From Bolinopsis microptera (Eukaryota; Ctenophora; Tentaculata; Lobata; Bolinopsidae), in assembly GCF_026151205.1 (NCBI RefSeq), contig NC_087078.1, forward strand, positions 9,006,675 through 9,070,674: a stretch of DNA of 64,000 nucleotides, written 5' to 3'. The stretch's first letter is position 1. Every line of letters starts with the position of its first letter. The notes below the pieces were generated by a model that was not told the DNA's origin, ran no database searches, and saw only the letters and a list, made by a program, of their open reading frames with translations. This document shows, one piece after another, positions 11,821-26,800 of the stretch. The position numbers and the translations under genes are program-made.

Positions 11821-14800
11821 TCAGTTCCACTCTCTATTATAAGACATGGCATCCCGGAGATGGTCCATATCTTTGTGGCTTATAGGCCACTCGTCGATGG
11901 CGGCGTCGTTTTGCAGGACGTACACTTGCGTACCGTGGACTGCATCATAGTGGGTAACTGATTGTAGGTGCTGGTTTCCTGCAGAGTCAGCGGCTTAATT
12001 ATTTATAGTAATAGTCAATATCAATAGTTAATACCACCGACGGGTAAAAATACAAAATACACTGGCGAACTCTACATTTGCCGACATCGTAAGTTACATT
12101 TTTAAAACAAGCTACAGAAGGACCAAATAAACTACTGAAAAAATGATTTGTGAAAATATCAAAACTTACAAGGGACTGATTTAAGTGTACAATATTGAAA
12201 CTACTACAAGAGGAGGGTACCTACCAGTAATGTACTGATGAGATCTGCTGGCTAATAAAATATTGTGGGTGCAATAAATTGTGTTTTCTAGTCTAGTAAT
12301 GGCGGGAGTCATCGGCTCCCTCCAGTCAGGAATGAAGATAACGAACATGAGAGGATCCTGCGAATCTGAGGAGAGGGGTATGGGGTTAATTTACATTTTA
12401 CAGCTTAATACGTTACTGTATATATGGGAGAGGACTTTTGTTAAAAACGTTAAATTAAAATAATGATAAGGGCCAGCATGCAGGGATGACAAATAGTTCC
12501 ACTAACCCTCAAGTAAACTAATCATGTGATCCGCCATGGTTAACATGACTTCTTCTGAAAAGGGTGGGTTGGCTTGAAACGAGCCTCTCTTGGGCTTGAA
12601 GTCGAAGAAGGAGCCCCGGGACCCGAAATAACAGTCAATGTCCGGGAAAGCTGAACAGTACTGACTGAAGTAGCAGTTAAAAGGGGACGCGAAACACTCG
12701 AAAGAGACGTGGAACTTGCGGTGAAGGAGGTGGAAGGCTTTGTGGGGTAGAGCTGCGTGGAGCCCGAAGTTTTCTTGGCACAACTTTGTTCCTACTATTG
12801 AGGAGCGCAACATCTGAAGAGGGATAAAAATTACGATTTTGGATAAGACAGCCGTTTTTATTTTATGAAATTTTACATATCAAGGTTGCCTCAGTCAGGT
12901 TGATCAAGATAAAAAACATGACGACATTTCGAATTTCTTGTAGCATAACAGTAATTTTCAACAGTAATTTTCAACAGTAATTTTCAATTTTCATCTTCGA
13001 TTGTACCATTTATATCTTTACATAATGATTTAAGAAGATGTTTACTAAGTTAGTTACTAAGCTGGTTACTAAGTTGGTTACTAAGTTGAACTAACCTTGT
13101 ATCTCTTTAGTAGGCACCACACCCTGCTATTAAACTCCTCTTTCTCTTTCTCTTTAGTGGCGTTGGTTGCTTTATATAGATCCTCCTGAAATAAAACACT
13201 GTTTTCAGATCACTCATTGTCATATTATCAATCAATTATATTCACTCAAAAGTCAAACACTTTTTAATCCATTCAGGGTGATAAGTTTGGAATTCCAGAA
13301 AATATCCACGATAAGTAATATTATAAACAAACCAGTTTCTTGTAGTGAGATCTGTTGATAGAGAGAGAACTTCCCTGATAAGTGATTCTACAACTACTAT
13401 CCTTATCAGTGCTACACATGGTGACCGACACGTCACCCCCACGTACACTTTCCTCACTGATGAGGGGCGTGGCCGGGCGGCATCCTACCACTGAGGATAC
13501 GGAGTCGTTCACATATTATTACCTTATCTCTTTTCGGCCATTTATTAACCCCTCATTTCTTTTCTGTAATCAGTTTCAAGCATAACTGTTCAAGAAAACA
13601 ACAAGCATAACTGTTATGTTAAAATTACGCTAGCGTAATGAGTAATCACTTACAAACCCCCTCCCTCTCTCCCCCTTAGTAATTACGTAATATGTGTGTG
13701 TTTCTAGCTTATTAGAAAATAATAATTATAAAGATATTCTCTTTGTAGAATTTTGATTTTTTTTAAACAGTTCAGAGACAAGAAGGAGAGGAATGGGAGA
13801 CAAGAAGGAGACACAAGAAGGAGAGAGAGAAGAGACAAGAAGGAACTAACGTCTAGTGGAGGTAGAGACAGAGGGAGGGGGCATAGTCCGGTCCAATCCC
13901 TCCGATCTGGAGAACTCCATAACTTTAACAGCACTGTCTCTGCACTGGTCGTTCATCAGCTCGCACACCTCGTCTACCTTAACTTTGAAGTGTCGCTCTA
14001 TCACATCTCTACATGAGTCTCGCAGCTCCGACATCAGCCCCTGGACATTATAGATTTCTGTAAACAGGGAAATACCAAGCATGATTCTAGAGCGCAGAGA
14101 CACAAATGCCGAGGAGCTACAACTTAACTACTGTGAACACTAGATATTATGATTGCTAGGTACAAGAATTAAAATAACTCACGAATTACGATAAAAATTA
14201 CTCTCAAATAATTGTATGGTTCACGATATTATTTGTATTAAATATTAACAGATAAATTACAATGAACTTTGCGACATTATGTCTAGTGTCTTAAAATGAA
14301 GTATACATTTATATACATTTTATTACAATATACTATACAGTAAAATACATCTTAAAATATATCTGAATTGTTGCCGCCATTATAACTAACCCTGGTGTCA
14401 GAGGATGGAACGTTTTTAGAAAGAACAGCCTCACATTTTTTGTCGACCTCATTTTCTTCTCCCCTGCGGTGAAAACGGTTGAAATTCTTGAATCCGTTAA
14501 TATGTTGAAGCCAATTTTGAATTAAATAACCGTTATTATTAACGAAACGAAATATCTTCCAAAACAGGTAAATACTCGATCCCGGCTGATTTATGATGAA
14601 ATCACGGCTTTTAAGAATTATGACATTAAAGCTAAATCAGTTTATCTGACCTAACAAAAAAAACTAATAAATTACCAGTTAATAACGTTACAATTCTCCC
14701 CAACTTAAACTGATCACTTACCACCATGGTAATTATGTATGGTAACTGATCACTAACCATTCTTTAGCGAGGTTCTTCATCTTGTCTACAAACTTTTCAA

Positions 14801-17800
14801 GAGTTTTAGTGCAGGTTTTAACTTGACGAGGTAGCTTGTACTTCATGGGCACGTCTTCCATTATTTCACGATACATAGAAACTGTCTTCTCATCTGTTTA
14901 TAAGTGGAGGTAACTACATGGTAACTGGTAACCATGTACATGGTAACTATGGTAAATATGGTAAATATGGTAAATATGGTAAATATGGTAAATATGGTAA
15001 ATATGGTAAATATGGTAAATATGGTAAATATGGTAAATATGGTAACTGGTAACGATGTACATGGTAACTATGGTAACTAAGCTATGGTAACTGGTAACCA
15101 TGTACATGGTAACTATGGTAAATATGGTAACTATGCACACAGTGGGCTGGGATGCTAGCATAGGCCAAAAATTGGCTTTTTCCCCCCTCTTTTCTAATTG
15201 ATTTATCTTTTAAGATAAAAATAATCCTGATGCAATGCAAAAAACCAAAATGAAAAAGGATGAATGGTGTGAAAATGGCACCGCGCCTAAAATCTGTATT
15301 TTTTGGCAGTGAAAATTCTGTATTTGACTGCCAAAATTTACTCTTCTTTTATCCTTTCACCATAAAATGTCTTTGTATTAGTTTCCTGAGTTATTTATGA
15401 GTTAGTGATGATCCAAGCATCCTAGTTACTAGAAAAAAACCCTAAGGGTCTAGCTAATTTGCTGATTTTTTGATGGAGCGCCGATTTTAAACTAAATTTC
15501 AGCATTTTTTTCTCTTAAAAAGGGCACAAATAGTTACTAACTTCATAATACTTCAAATGGAAACCTACTTCATCTTAAAGCTGAGACAATTTTGGTTTAG
15601 AAGCTTTTGGAATCTGTCTGGGCCACTTTGGGTTATATCTGTTTAAAAAATTAAGAAACTCAAAAATGGGGTCAAATTTGCTGCATTTTTAGATAATTTA
15701 TGAGCTCAATTTTGCTATTAAATTGACATATCTTAGTTATTCTCCATGTTTGTGGCGTTTTTTGCATCCTAGACTAGAAGCATATGGATGAAAAATCAAA
15801 ATAGTACAATTATTATAGTTAAAATTGATAAAAATCCAAAAAAATCGCGATTTTAAACGAAATTTTTGAAAATAACAGGAAAAATTTTGGTGTTTCAGAA
15901 AATTTTGGTCATATAAATGGGCACAACTTTTGTTCTGATCAATATTTTTTCATAATTCAAAAAGATTTGAGTTCCTAAGATAGCTGTCCTTCGTTTACAG
16001 TTCATAGAAGAGCTTTAAAATTGATTAAACCTCTAAAAAACAACTTTTCCTGGGGTCAGCCTCTTATTTTTGGACTACAGGAGTGCTCAAAATCGGCCCA
16101 AAATTTTTTTCTAAGACATTTTGGGCCCTGTAAATGATTGGAATCGTATTTTTGTACCCAAATTACCTTAAAAACAAAGTTAGGGGCATGTGTGATGGTC
16201 TAAAATACCCTATGCTAGCATGACCCCCACTCACAGCCCACTGTGCTATGGTAACTGGTAACCATGGTGAAAGTGCAGCTTAAAGAACTCAGATGTTAGA
16301 TTGAAATGTATAAGATTATTTATTTATATAAAAACTTTGTTATGAGCGCCTGCATGGTATCTGGTAACCATGGTAACTGTATTGTAACCGAGGTAACTAC
16401 ACTGTAACCATGGTAACTACATGGTAACTGATAACTACATACCAGAGAAGCTGAAGAAAGGGTCGATGTGTTCAGTACATCTGAGCTTTTGTTCCAATAA
16501 CCAACGGTTTAATGCTTCAGTCGGTTCTTCTAAACCTTCAATAAGAAGAGGTTTTATCAGTGTTGGTATTTGACTGGTATTTGGAGAAATAACTTAACTG
16601 TAAACTTATCATTTCCATAATTTCTACCCCTGAGGCATACCGTATAATTTTGAGTTTATTTTCACACTGAATTTCACTTACAAAAGCAAAAGTATTATAC
16701 ATACGAAATACGGTGTTTCTTTAGAGTATCAGTAATGAAACATGTGATAACTTTAAGAGGGTTTAAAATAATTACATATTTCAAATATCACAATAACAGT
16801 TAATAAAACAAGGACAGTTAATAAAATAATTGATATTGTTTGAGAAAAAGAAAGATATTAATGAAACACTATCAAAATAAGTATAAACATACTCAAATAA
16901 CAAATCATGTATTGTTTTCCTTCATTTATATCATTCATTAATATAATATTATATTTCGAATATAGAAGGTTTCTAGTATATCATAATATATTCATAATAA
17001 CATTTGGTTATAATTTGGAAATGTTCCACTCAACTTCAGTCCAAAATCATGTTCGTAAGTTAACGATATCTCATAATATCTACAATACATAATACAGACA
17101 CGGCATCTGGCTTACTTTTGTTGTTCAAAACACAGCATCATGTGTATTATTATTCCCTGGATAGTCCTTGTGATAAGTTCAGAATGAGGTTAAGAAGAAC
17201 CCCCCCCCCCCCCCCCCCCCCCCCCCTTAAGGGGACGCCCTGACGGCTCTTCTAATCATCATCATAACATTTCCCCTCATCTCTCTGCTTCTAACTAACA
17301 TGACGAGTGGTGACAGGAGAGCATGCAACAGAGGCAGAGTTGTACTCACCATCAGTTTGCAAACCTGCAAAGCAAATGAATCCAATAGATCACCTCCACT
17401 AGGACTTTGATAGGAGATAGTAATAACTGCTATTCCAGAGTTACAGACCAAGAAAACAGCTGACAGGATGGAAACTGTGGTGTTGACACGTGACCAATCA
17501 GTCATTACGGGGTGGTCAGGGTCACGTGCACGTGCTCTGTGCCACGTGACAATAAATTGGGTCACGAGGCAAGCAAGGACAACTCCGATTGGAGCTAGAT
17601 AGAGCAACCCTACTTGAAATTTAGATATCAATATGAGCTGGTTCCACGGTAACTTCCTAACTTCATCAAATATTTTGCGAAGAAGTTCTGTAAAATCGTG
17701 ACCCACAAAAGCAAGCTCTACATTATCCCAAAGAACCACCCACGCCGGCACTATAGAAACTGATCCATATTCTACACAGTAGTATACATCCCCAACACAC

Positions 17801-20800
17801 AGTAGCACTAGAATTGCGCTGAAAAGAGCTATTGCAATCTTCAGTGTTCCAACTTTGACCTGATGGAAAGGGAATGATATTTTAACCGTCCTCAAAACAG
17901 CGAGTACTATGTTCAAGAAAACGGACGAGGCGTAGCCGAGTAACGACAGTATGATGTGAATAACCGCGCACACCGTGGCACAAATAGGAGGTATGACGTC
18001 GTATGACAGGAGAACAACACATATCATGAGGACCAGGTGACCAACACACGTGATCAGGTCAGCTGCTGTTATCAGGATAAATAGTTTATTTGTGAGGGTA
18101 CCACGGTTTCTCCAGTAGTAGGATAGGACTGTGGTACAAACAGCTAATACTAGGATACACAGAGGAATGTTGAACGGGACGACGAACATAATACGGGCTG
18201 CAAATAGTCTTCCACTCCCATCAAGATTTGAAGAAAAAGGTAGGTCAACACAAAACATCAATCACGATAACAATATCTAAATATATTTCTAAATCTATGA
18301 CGGTTTTGTTTATAGCGCGTTGTCTCAGACTCAATTCAAGATTTCATCTGGAGCCAGTGAGGGGAGTATTGTCGTACATTTAAAAAAACTATACATAGAT
18401 TTCTCATTATCATACACAAAACATCAGTCACGATAACAATATCTAAATATATTTCTAAATCTATGACGGTTTTGTTTAAAGCGCGTTGTCTCAGACTCAA
18501 TTCAAGATTTCATCTGGAGCCAGTGAGGGGAGTATTGTCGTACATTCAAAAAAAACAATACATAGATTTCTCATTATCAAACATAAACCGGATATTGAGA
18601 AAAGTAGATGCTGGCAGATAGGGCTTGGACACGAATTTAGCTTATCGTGGGTTGAAAATTCAACCAATTATAAAATAGCTTTGTAATACAATAATGGCGA
18701 GGAAAAAGAGTATAAAACTATATTATATCATAAAAAATAGATAGTAGACTTGTTAGTCAGTTCTTGTAAGAAACTATAAACTTGTTTTCTATAAAAACCC
18801 TAGTGAAGTTTCCTTGAGTAGGTCCAGGAACATTCTTTAATTTTGAAAATTAATGTCACCTTCCAAACAACCGTCAAGTCCATCAGATTTAACAACAACA
18901 ACAAGGTAACCAATTATATAACCAGAGGCATAGGTGCAGATTTCTTTTTGAGGTGAACTTTTAAGTTCCCGAGAAATTTTCTTCAGTTTGCTTTTTTTCC
19001 TCCTCGGGCACATTCGTAACCTACGGGCCAGGTAAACCTAAACTACATATTGACCGTTATGTACGTCGGTATCTGTTGAGGAGCCAAATCATCTGAAAAG
19101 CCCTTAACCTATATTTTGCTCAGGCACGTAGCCAGGATTTTTCTTTGGGGGGGGGGGGCTGTCGGCGAGCGAAGCTGCAAGCTGTGGCAGGGGTCTGGGG
19201 GCGCAGCCCCCAGCGGGGTCCAGGTAAGGGGCGGACCACATTGGCGGGGGCTAGGGGGGCGCAGCCCCCCGGAAAAATTGTGCGAAATATGGTGTTTTAG
19301 GCTAAATTGAAAGTTTAATGAATTTACAAAAATGTATGGTTTGGCATAATCATTGCCTACAATCCTGACCTGAGTAATTTACCCCTTTGAGACTTTATTT
19401 TGGGTTGAAAATTAAGTTTATCGAGAGGAAGTGAAAAATCTCTGGTTCAAATTTGGATTTGAAGCCATGTTTAATTTTTCTGTTGAGGTCAATTTTTTGC
19501 GCAGAAAGCGCTCGATTTTAGGGGAAAAAATGTATGTTTGCTTTTAATTTTTATGGTGCCGACGGCACCTGAAATCGACGAAATCTGCAGGGGTGACCAG
19601 AGGTGAATAACAACAACAAGGTAACTAATTATATAACCAGAGGTAATACAGTAAATAACAACAACAAGGTAACTAATTATAACCAGAGGTAATACAGTAA
19701 ATAACAACAGCAAGGTAACTAATTATAACCAGAGGTAATACAGTAAATAACAACAACAAGGTAACTAAGTATAACCAGAGGTAATACAGTAAATAACAAC
19801 AGCAAGGTAACTAATTATAACCAGAGGTAATACAGTAAATAACAACAACAAGGTAACTAAGTATAACCAGAGGTAATACAGTAAATAACAACAACAAGGT
19901 AACTAATTATAACCAGAGGTAATACAGTAAATAACAACAGCAAGGTAACTAATTATAACCAGAGGTAATACAGTAAATAACAACAGCAAGGTAACTAATT
20001 ATAACCAGAGCTAGAGGTAATACAGTAAATAACAACAACAAGGTAACTAATTATAACCAGAGGTAATACAGTAAATAACAACAACAAGGTAACTAATTAT
20101 AACCAGAGCTAGAGGTAATACAGTAAATAACAACAACAAGGTAACTAAGTATAACCAGAGCTAGAGGTAATACAGTAAATAACAACAACAAGGTAACTAA
20201 TTATAACCAGAGGTAATACAGTAAATAACAACAGCAAGGTAACTAATTATAACCAGAGCTAGAGGTAATACAGTAAATAACAACAACAAGGTAACTAATT
20301 ATAACCAGAGGTAATACAATAAATAACAACAACAAGGTAACTAATTATAACCAGAGGTGATACAGTAAATAACAACAACAAGGTAACTAATTATATAACC
20401 AGAGGTAATACAGTAAATAACAACAACAAGGTAACTAATTATAACCAGAGCTAGAGGTAATACAGTAAATAACAACAACAAGGTAACTAATTATAACCAG
20501 AGGTAATACAGTAAATAACAACAACAAGGTAACTAATTATAACCAGAGGTAATACAGTAAATAACAACAGCAAGGTAACTAATTATAACCAGAGCTAGAG
20601 GTAATACAGTAAATAACAACAACAAGGTAACTAATTATAACCAGAGGTAATACAGTAAATAACAACAACAAGGTAACTAATTATAACCAGAGGTGATACA
20701 GTAAATAACAACAACAAGGTAACTAATTATATAACCAGAGGTAATACAGTAAATAACAACAACTAGGTAACTAATTATAACCAGAGGTAATACAGTAAAT

Positions 20801-23800
20801 AACAACAACAAGGTAACTAATTATAACCAGAGGTGATACAGTAAATAACAACAACAAGGTAACTAATTATAACCAGAGGTAATACAGTAAATAACAACAA
20901 CTAGGTAACTAAGTATAACCAGAGGTGATACAGTAAATAACAACAGCAAGGTAACTAAGTATAACCAGAGCTAGAGGTAATACAGTAAATAACAACAACA
21001 AGGTAACTAATTATAACCAGAGGTAATACAGTAAATAACAACAACAAGGTAACTAATTATAACCAGAGCTAGAGGTAATACAGTAAATAACAACAACAAG
21101 GTAACTAAGTATAACCAGAGGTAATACAGTAAATAACAACAACAAGGTAACTAATTATAACCAGAGGTAATACAGTAAATAACAACAACAAGGTAACTAA
21201 TTATAACCAGAGCTAGAGGTAATACAGTAAATAACAACAACAAGGTAACTAAGTATAACCAGAGGTAATACAGTAAATAACAACAGTAAGGTAACTAATT
21301 ATAACCAGAGGTGATACAGTAAATAACAACAGCGAGGTAACTAATTATAACCAGAGGTAATACAGTAAATAACAACAGCAAGGTAACTAAGTATAACCAG
21401 AGGTAATACAGTAAATAACAACAACAAGGTAACTAAGTATAACCAGAGGTAATACAGTAAATAACAACAGCAAGGTAACTAATTATATAACCAGAGCTAG
21501 AGGTAATACAGTAAATAACAACAACAAGGTAACTAATTATAACCAGAGGTAATACAGTAAATAACAACAACAAGGTAACTAATTATAACCAGAGGTAATA
21601 CAGTAAATAACAACAACAAGGTAACTAATTATAACCAGAGCTAGAGGTAATACAGTAAATAACAACAACAAGGTAACTAATTATAACCAGAGGTAATACA
21701 GTAAATAACAACAACAAGGTAACTAATTATAACCAGAGGTGATACAGTAAATAACAACAACAAGGTAACTAATTATATAACCAGAGGTAATACAGTAAAT
21801 AACAACAACAAGGTAACTAAGTATAACCAGAGCTAGAGGTAATACAGTAAATAACAACAACAAGGTAACTAATTATATAACCAGAGGTAATACAGTAAAT
21901 AACAACAACAAGGTAACTAATTATAACCAGAGGTGATACAGTAAATAACAACAACAAGGTAACTAATTATATAACCATAGGTAATACAGTAAATAACAAC
22001 AACAAGGTAACTAATTATAACCAGAGGTAATACAGTAAATAACAACAACTAGGTAACTAATTATAACCAGAGGTAATACAGTAAATAACAACAGCAAGGT
22101 AACTAATTATAACCAGAGGTAATACAGTAAATAACAACAACAAGGTAACTAATTATAACCAGAGGTAATACAGTAAATAACAACAGCAAGGTAACTAATT
22201 ATAACCAGAGGTAATACAGTAAATAACAACAACTAGGTAACTAAGTATAACTAGAGGTAATACAGTAAATAACAACAACAAGGTAACTAATTATAACCAG
22301 AGGTAATACAGTAAATAACAACAACAAGGTAACTAATTATATAACCAGAGGTAATACAGTAAATAACAACAGCAAGGTAACTAATTATAACCAGAGGTAA
22401 TACAGTAAATAACAACAACAAGGTAACTAAGTATAACCAGAGGTAATACAGTAAATAACAACAACTAGGTAACTAAGTATAACCAGAGGTGATACAGTAA
22501 ATAACAACAGCAAGGTAACTAATTATAACCAGAGCTAGAGGTAATACAGTAAATAACAACAACAAGGTAACTAAGTATAACCAGAGGTAATACAGTAAAT
22601 AACAACAACAAGGTAACTAAGTATAACCAGAGGTAATACAGTAAATAACAACAACTAGGTAACTAAGTATAACCAGAGGTGATACAGTAAATAACAACAG
22701 CAAGGTAACTAATTATAACCAGAGCTAGAGGTAATACAGTAAATAACAACAACAAGGTAACTAATTATAACCAGAGGTAATACAGTAAATAACAACAACA
22801 AGGTAACTAAGTATAACCAGAGGTAATACAGTAAGTAACAACAACAAGGTAACTAATTATAACCAGAGGTAATACAGTAAATAACAACAACAAGGTAACT
22901 AAGTATAACCAGAGGTAATACAGTAAATAACAACAACAAGGTAACTAATTATATAACCAGAGGTAATACAGTAAATAACAACAACTAGGTAACTAATTAT
23001 AACCAGAGGTAATACAGTAAATAACAACAACAAGGTAACTAATTATATAACCATAGGTAATACAGTAAATAACAACAACAAGGTAACTAATTATAACCAG
23101 AGGTAATACAGTAAATAACAACAACAAGGTAACTAATTATATAACCAGAGGTAATACAGTAAATAACAACAACTAGGTAACTAATTATAACCAGAGGTAA
23201 TACAGTAAATAACAACAACAAGGTAACTAATTATAACCAGAGCTAGAGGTAATACAGTAAATAACAACAACAAGGTAACTAATTATAACCAGAGGTAATA
23301 CAGTAAATAACAACAACAAGGTAACTAAGTATAACCAGAGGTAATACAGTAAGTAACAACAACAAGGTAACTAATTATATAACCATAGGTAATACAGTAA
23401 ATAACAACAACAAGGTAACTAATTATATAACCAGAGGTAATACAGTAAATAACAACAACTAGGTAACTAAGTATAACCAGAGGTAATACAGTAAATAACA
23501 ACAGCAAGGTAACTAAGTATAACCAGAGGTAATACAGTAAATAACAACAACAAGGTAACTAATTATAACCAGAGGTAATACAGTAAATAACAACAACAAG
23601 GTAACTAATTATAACCAGAGGTAATACAGTAAATAACAACAACAAGGTAACTAAGTATAACCAGAGGTAAGACAGTAAATAACAACAACAAGGTAACTAA
23701 TTATAACCAGAGCTAGAGGTTATACAGTAAATAACAACAACAAGGTAACTAATTATAACCAGAGGTAATACAGTAAATAACAACAGCAAGGTAACTAATT

Positions 23801-26800
23801 ATAACCAGAGGTGATACAGTAAATAACAACAACAAGGTAACTAAGTATAACCAGAGGTAATACAGTAAATAACAACAGCAAGGTAACTAAGTATAACCAG
23901 AGGTAATACAGTAAGTAACAACAACAAGGTAACTAATTATATAACCATAGGTAATACAGTAAATAACAACAACAAGGTAACTAATTATATAACCAGAGGT
24001 AATACAGTAAATAACAACAACTAGGTAACTAAGTATAACTAGAGGTAATACAGTAAATAACAACAGCAAGGTAACTAATTATAACCAGAGGTGATACAGT
24101 AAATAACAACAACAAGGTAACTAAGTATAACCAGAGGTAATACAGTAAATAACAACAGCAAGGTAACTAAGTATAACCAGAGGTAATACAGTAAGTAACA
24201 ACAACAAGGTAACTAATTATATAACCATAGGTAATACAGTAAATAACAACAACTAGGTAACTAAGTATAACTAGAGGTAATACAGTAAATAACAACAACT
24301 AGGTAACTAAGTATAACTAGAGGTAATACAGTAAATAACAACAACAAGGTAACTAATTATAACCAGAGGTGATACAGTAAATAACAACAACAAGGTAACT
24401 AAGTATAACCAGAGCTAGAGGTAATACAGTAAATAACAACAGCAAGGTAACTAAGTATAACTAGAGGTAATACAGTAAATAACAACAACTAGGTAACTAA
24501 GTATAACTAGAGGTAATACAGTAAATAACAACAACAAGGTAACTAAGTATAACCAGAGGTAATACAGTAAGTAACAACAACAAGGTAACTAATTATATAA
24601 CCATAGGTAATACAGTAAATAACAACAACAAGGTAACTAATTATATAACCAGAGGTAATACAGTAAATAACAACAACTAGGTAACTAAGTATAACTAGAG
24701 GTAATACAGTAAATAACAACAGCAAGGTAACTAATTATAACCAGAGGTGATACAGTAAATAACAACAACAAGGTAACTAAGTATAACCAGAGGTAATACA
24801 GTAAATAACAACAGCAAGGTAACTAAGTATAACCAGAGCTAGAGGTAATACAGTAAGTAACAACAACAAGGTAACTAATTATATAACCATAGGTAATACA
24901 GTAAATAACAACAACAAGGTAACTAATTATATAACCAGAGGTAATACAGTAAATAACAACAACTAGGTAACTAAGTATAACCTAGAGGTAATACAGTAAA
25001 TAACAACAACTAGGTAACTAAGTATAACCAGAGGTAATACAGTAAATAACAACAACAAGGTAACTAATTAAATAACCAGAGGTGATACAGTAAATAACAA
25101 CAACAAGGTAACTAAGTATAACCAGAGGGTAATACAGTAAATAACAACAGCAAGGTAACTAAGTATAACCAGAGGTAATACAGTAAATAACAACAGCAAG
25201 GTAACTAATTATAACCAGAGGTAATACAGTAAATAACAACAACTAGGTAACTAAGTATAACCAGAGCTAGAGGTGATACAGTAAATAACAACAACAAGGT
25301 AACTAATTATATAACCAGAGGTAATACAGTAAATAACAACAACAAGGTAACTAATTATAACCAGAGGTGATACAGTAAATTACAACAACAAGGTAACTAA
25401 TTATAACCAGAGGTAATACAGTAAATAACAACAACTAGGTAACTAATTATATAACCAGAGGTAATACAGTAAATAACAACAACTAGGTAACTAAGTATAA
25501 CCAGAGGTGATACAGTAAATAACAACAACAAGGTAACTAAGTATAACCAGAGCTAGAGGTAATACAGTAAATAACAACAACAAGGTAACTAATTATAACC
25601 AGAGGTAATACAGTAAATAACAACAACAAGGTAACTAATTATAACCAGAGCTAGAGGTAATACAGTAAATAACAACAACAAGGTAACTAATTATAACCAG
25701 AGGTAATACAGTAAATAACAACAGCAAGGTAACTAATTATAACCAGAGGTGATACAGTAAATAACAACAACAAGGTAACTAAGTATAACCAGAGGTAATA
25801 CAGTAAATAACAACAGCAAGGTAACTAATTATAACCAGAGGTAATACAGTAAATAACAACAACAAGGTAACTAAGTATAACCAGAGGTAATACAGTAAAT
25901 AACAACAGCAAGGTAACTAATTATAACCAGAGGTGATACAGTAAATAACAACAACAAGGTAACTAAGTATAACCAGATGCAGAGGTAATACAGTAAATAA
26001 CAACAGCAAGGTAACTAATTATAACCAGAGGTAATACAGTAAATAACAACAACAAGGTAACTAAGTATAACCAGAGGTAATACAGTAAATAACAACAGCA
26101 AGGTAACTAATTATAACCAGAGGTAATACAGTAAATAACAACAACAAGGTAACTAATTATATAACCAGAGGTAATACAGTAAATAACAACAACAAGGTAA
26201 CTAAGTATAACCAGAGGTAATACAGTAAATAACAACAACAAGGTAACTAAGTATAACCAGAGGTAATACAGTAAATAACAACAGCAAGGTAACTAATTAT
26301 AACCAGAGGTAATACAGTAAATAACAACAACAAGGTAACTAATTATATAACCAGAGGTAATACAGTAAATAACAACAACAAGGTAACTAATTATATAACC
26401 AGAGGTAATACAGTAAATAACAACAACAAGGTAACTAATTATAACCAGAGGTAATACAGTAAATAACAACAACAAGGTAACTAATTATAACCAGAGGTAA
26501 TACAGTAAATAACAACAGCAAGGTAACTAATTATAACCAGAGGTAATACAGTAAATAACAACAACAAGGTAATTTAGTATAACCAGAGGTAAGACAGTAA
26601 GTAACATAACAAATAAACAAACCAAGTTTGTGTTGACAGAGGTTGGAGAAGAGTTGTCTGAGAGCCTGAACTTCAGAGTACCTCAGAATCTCACAGTCAG
26701 GGTGAGGGGGAGGGTTTGATAATCTGATCAGATCTACTTCCGGAACCAGCACGTTACTTTCAACTTCACTCAACAGGAACCTGGAAAAGAGAACACGTTA

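Noticed and set aside
12281..12463. Plus-strand ORF of 60 aa
   Set aside because: It is antisense to the PCIF1 exon 12365-12225, which is supported by homology and phase.
19489..26475. Repeated hydrophobic minus-strand ORFs of about 60 aa
   Set aside because: They are shadows of the 46-52-bp minisatellite, broken whenever unit length changes.
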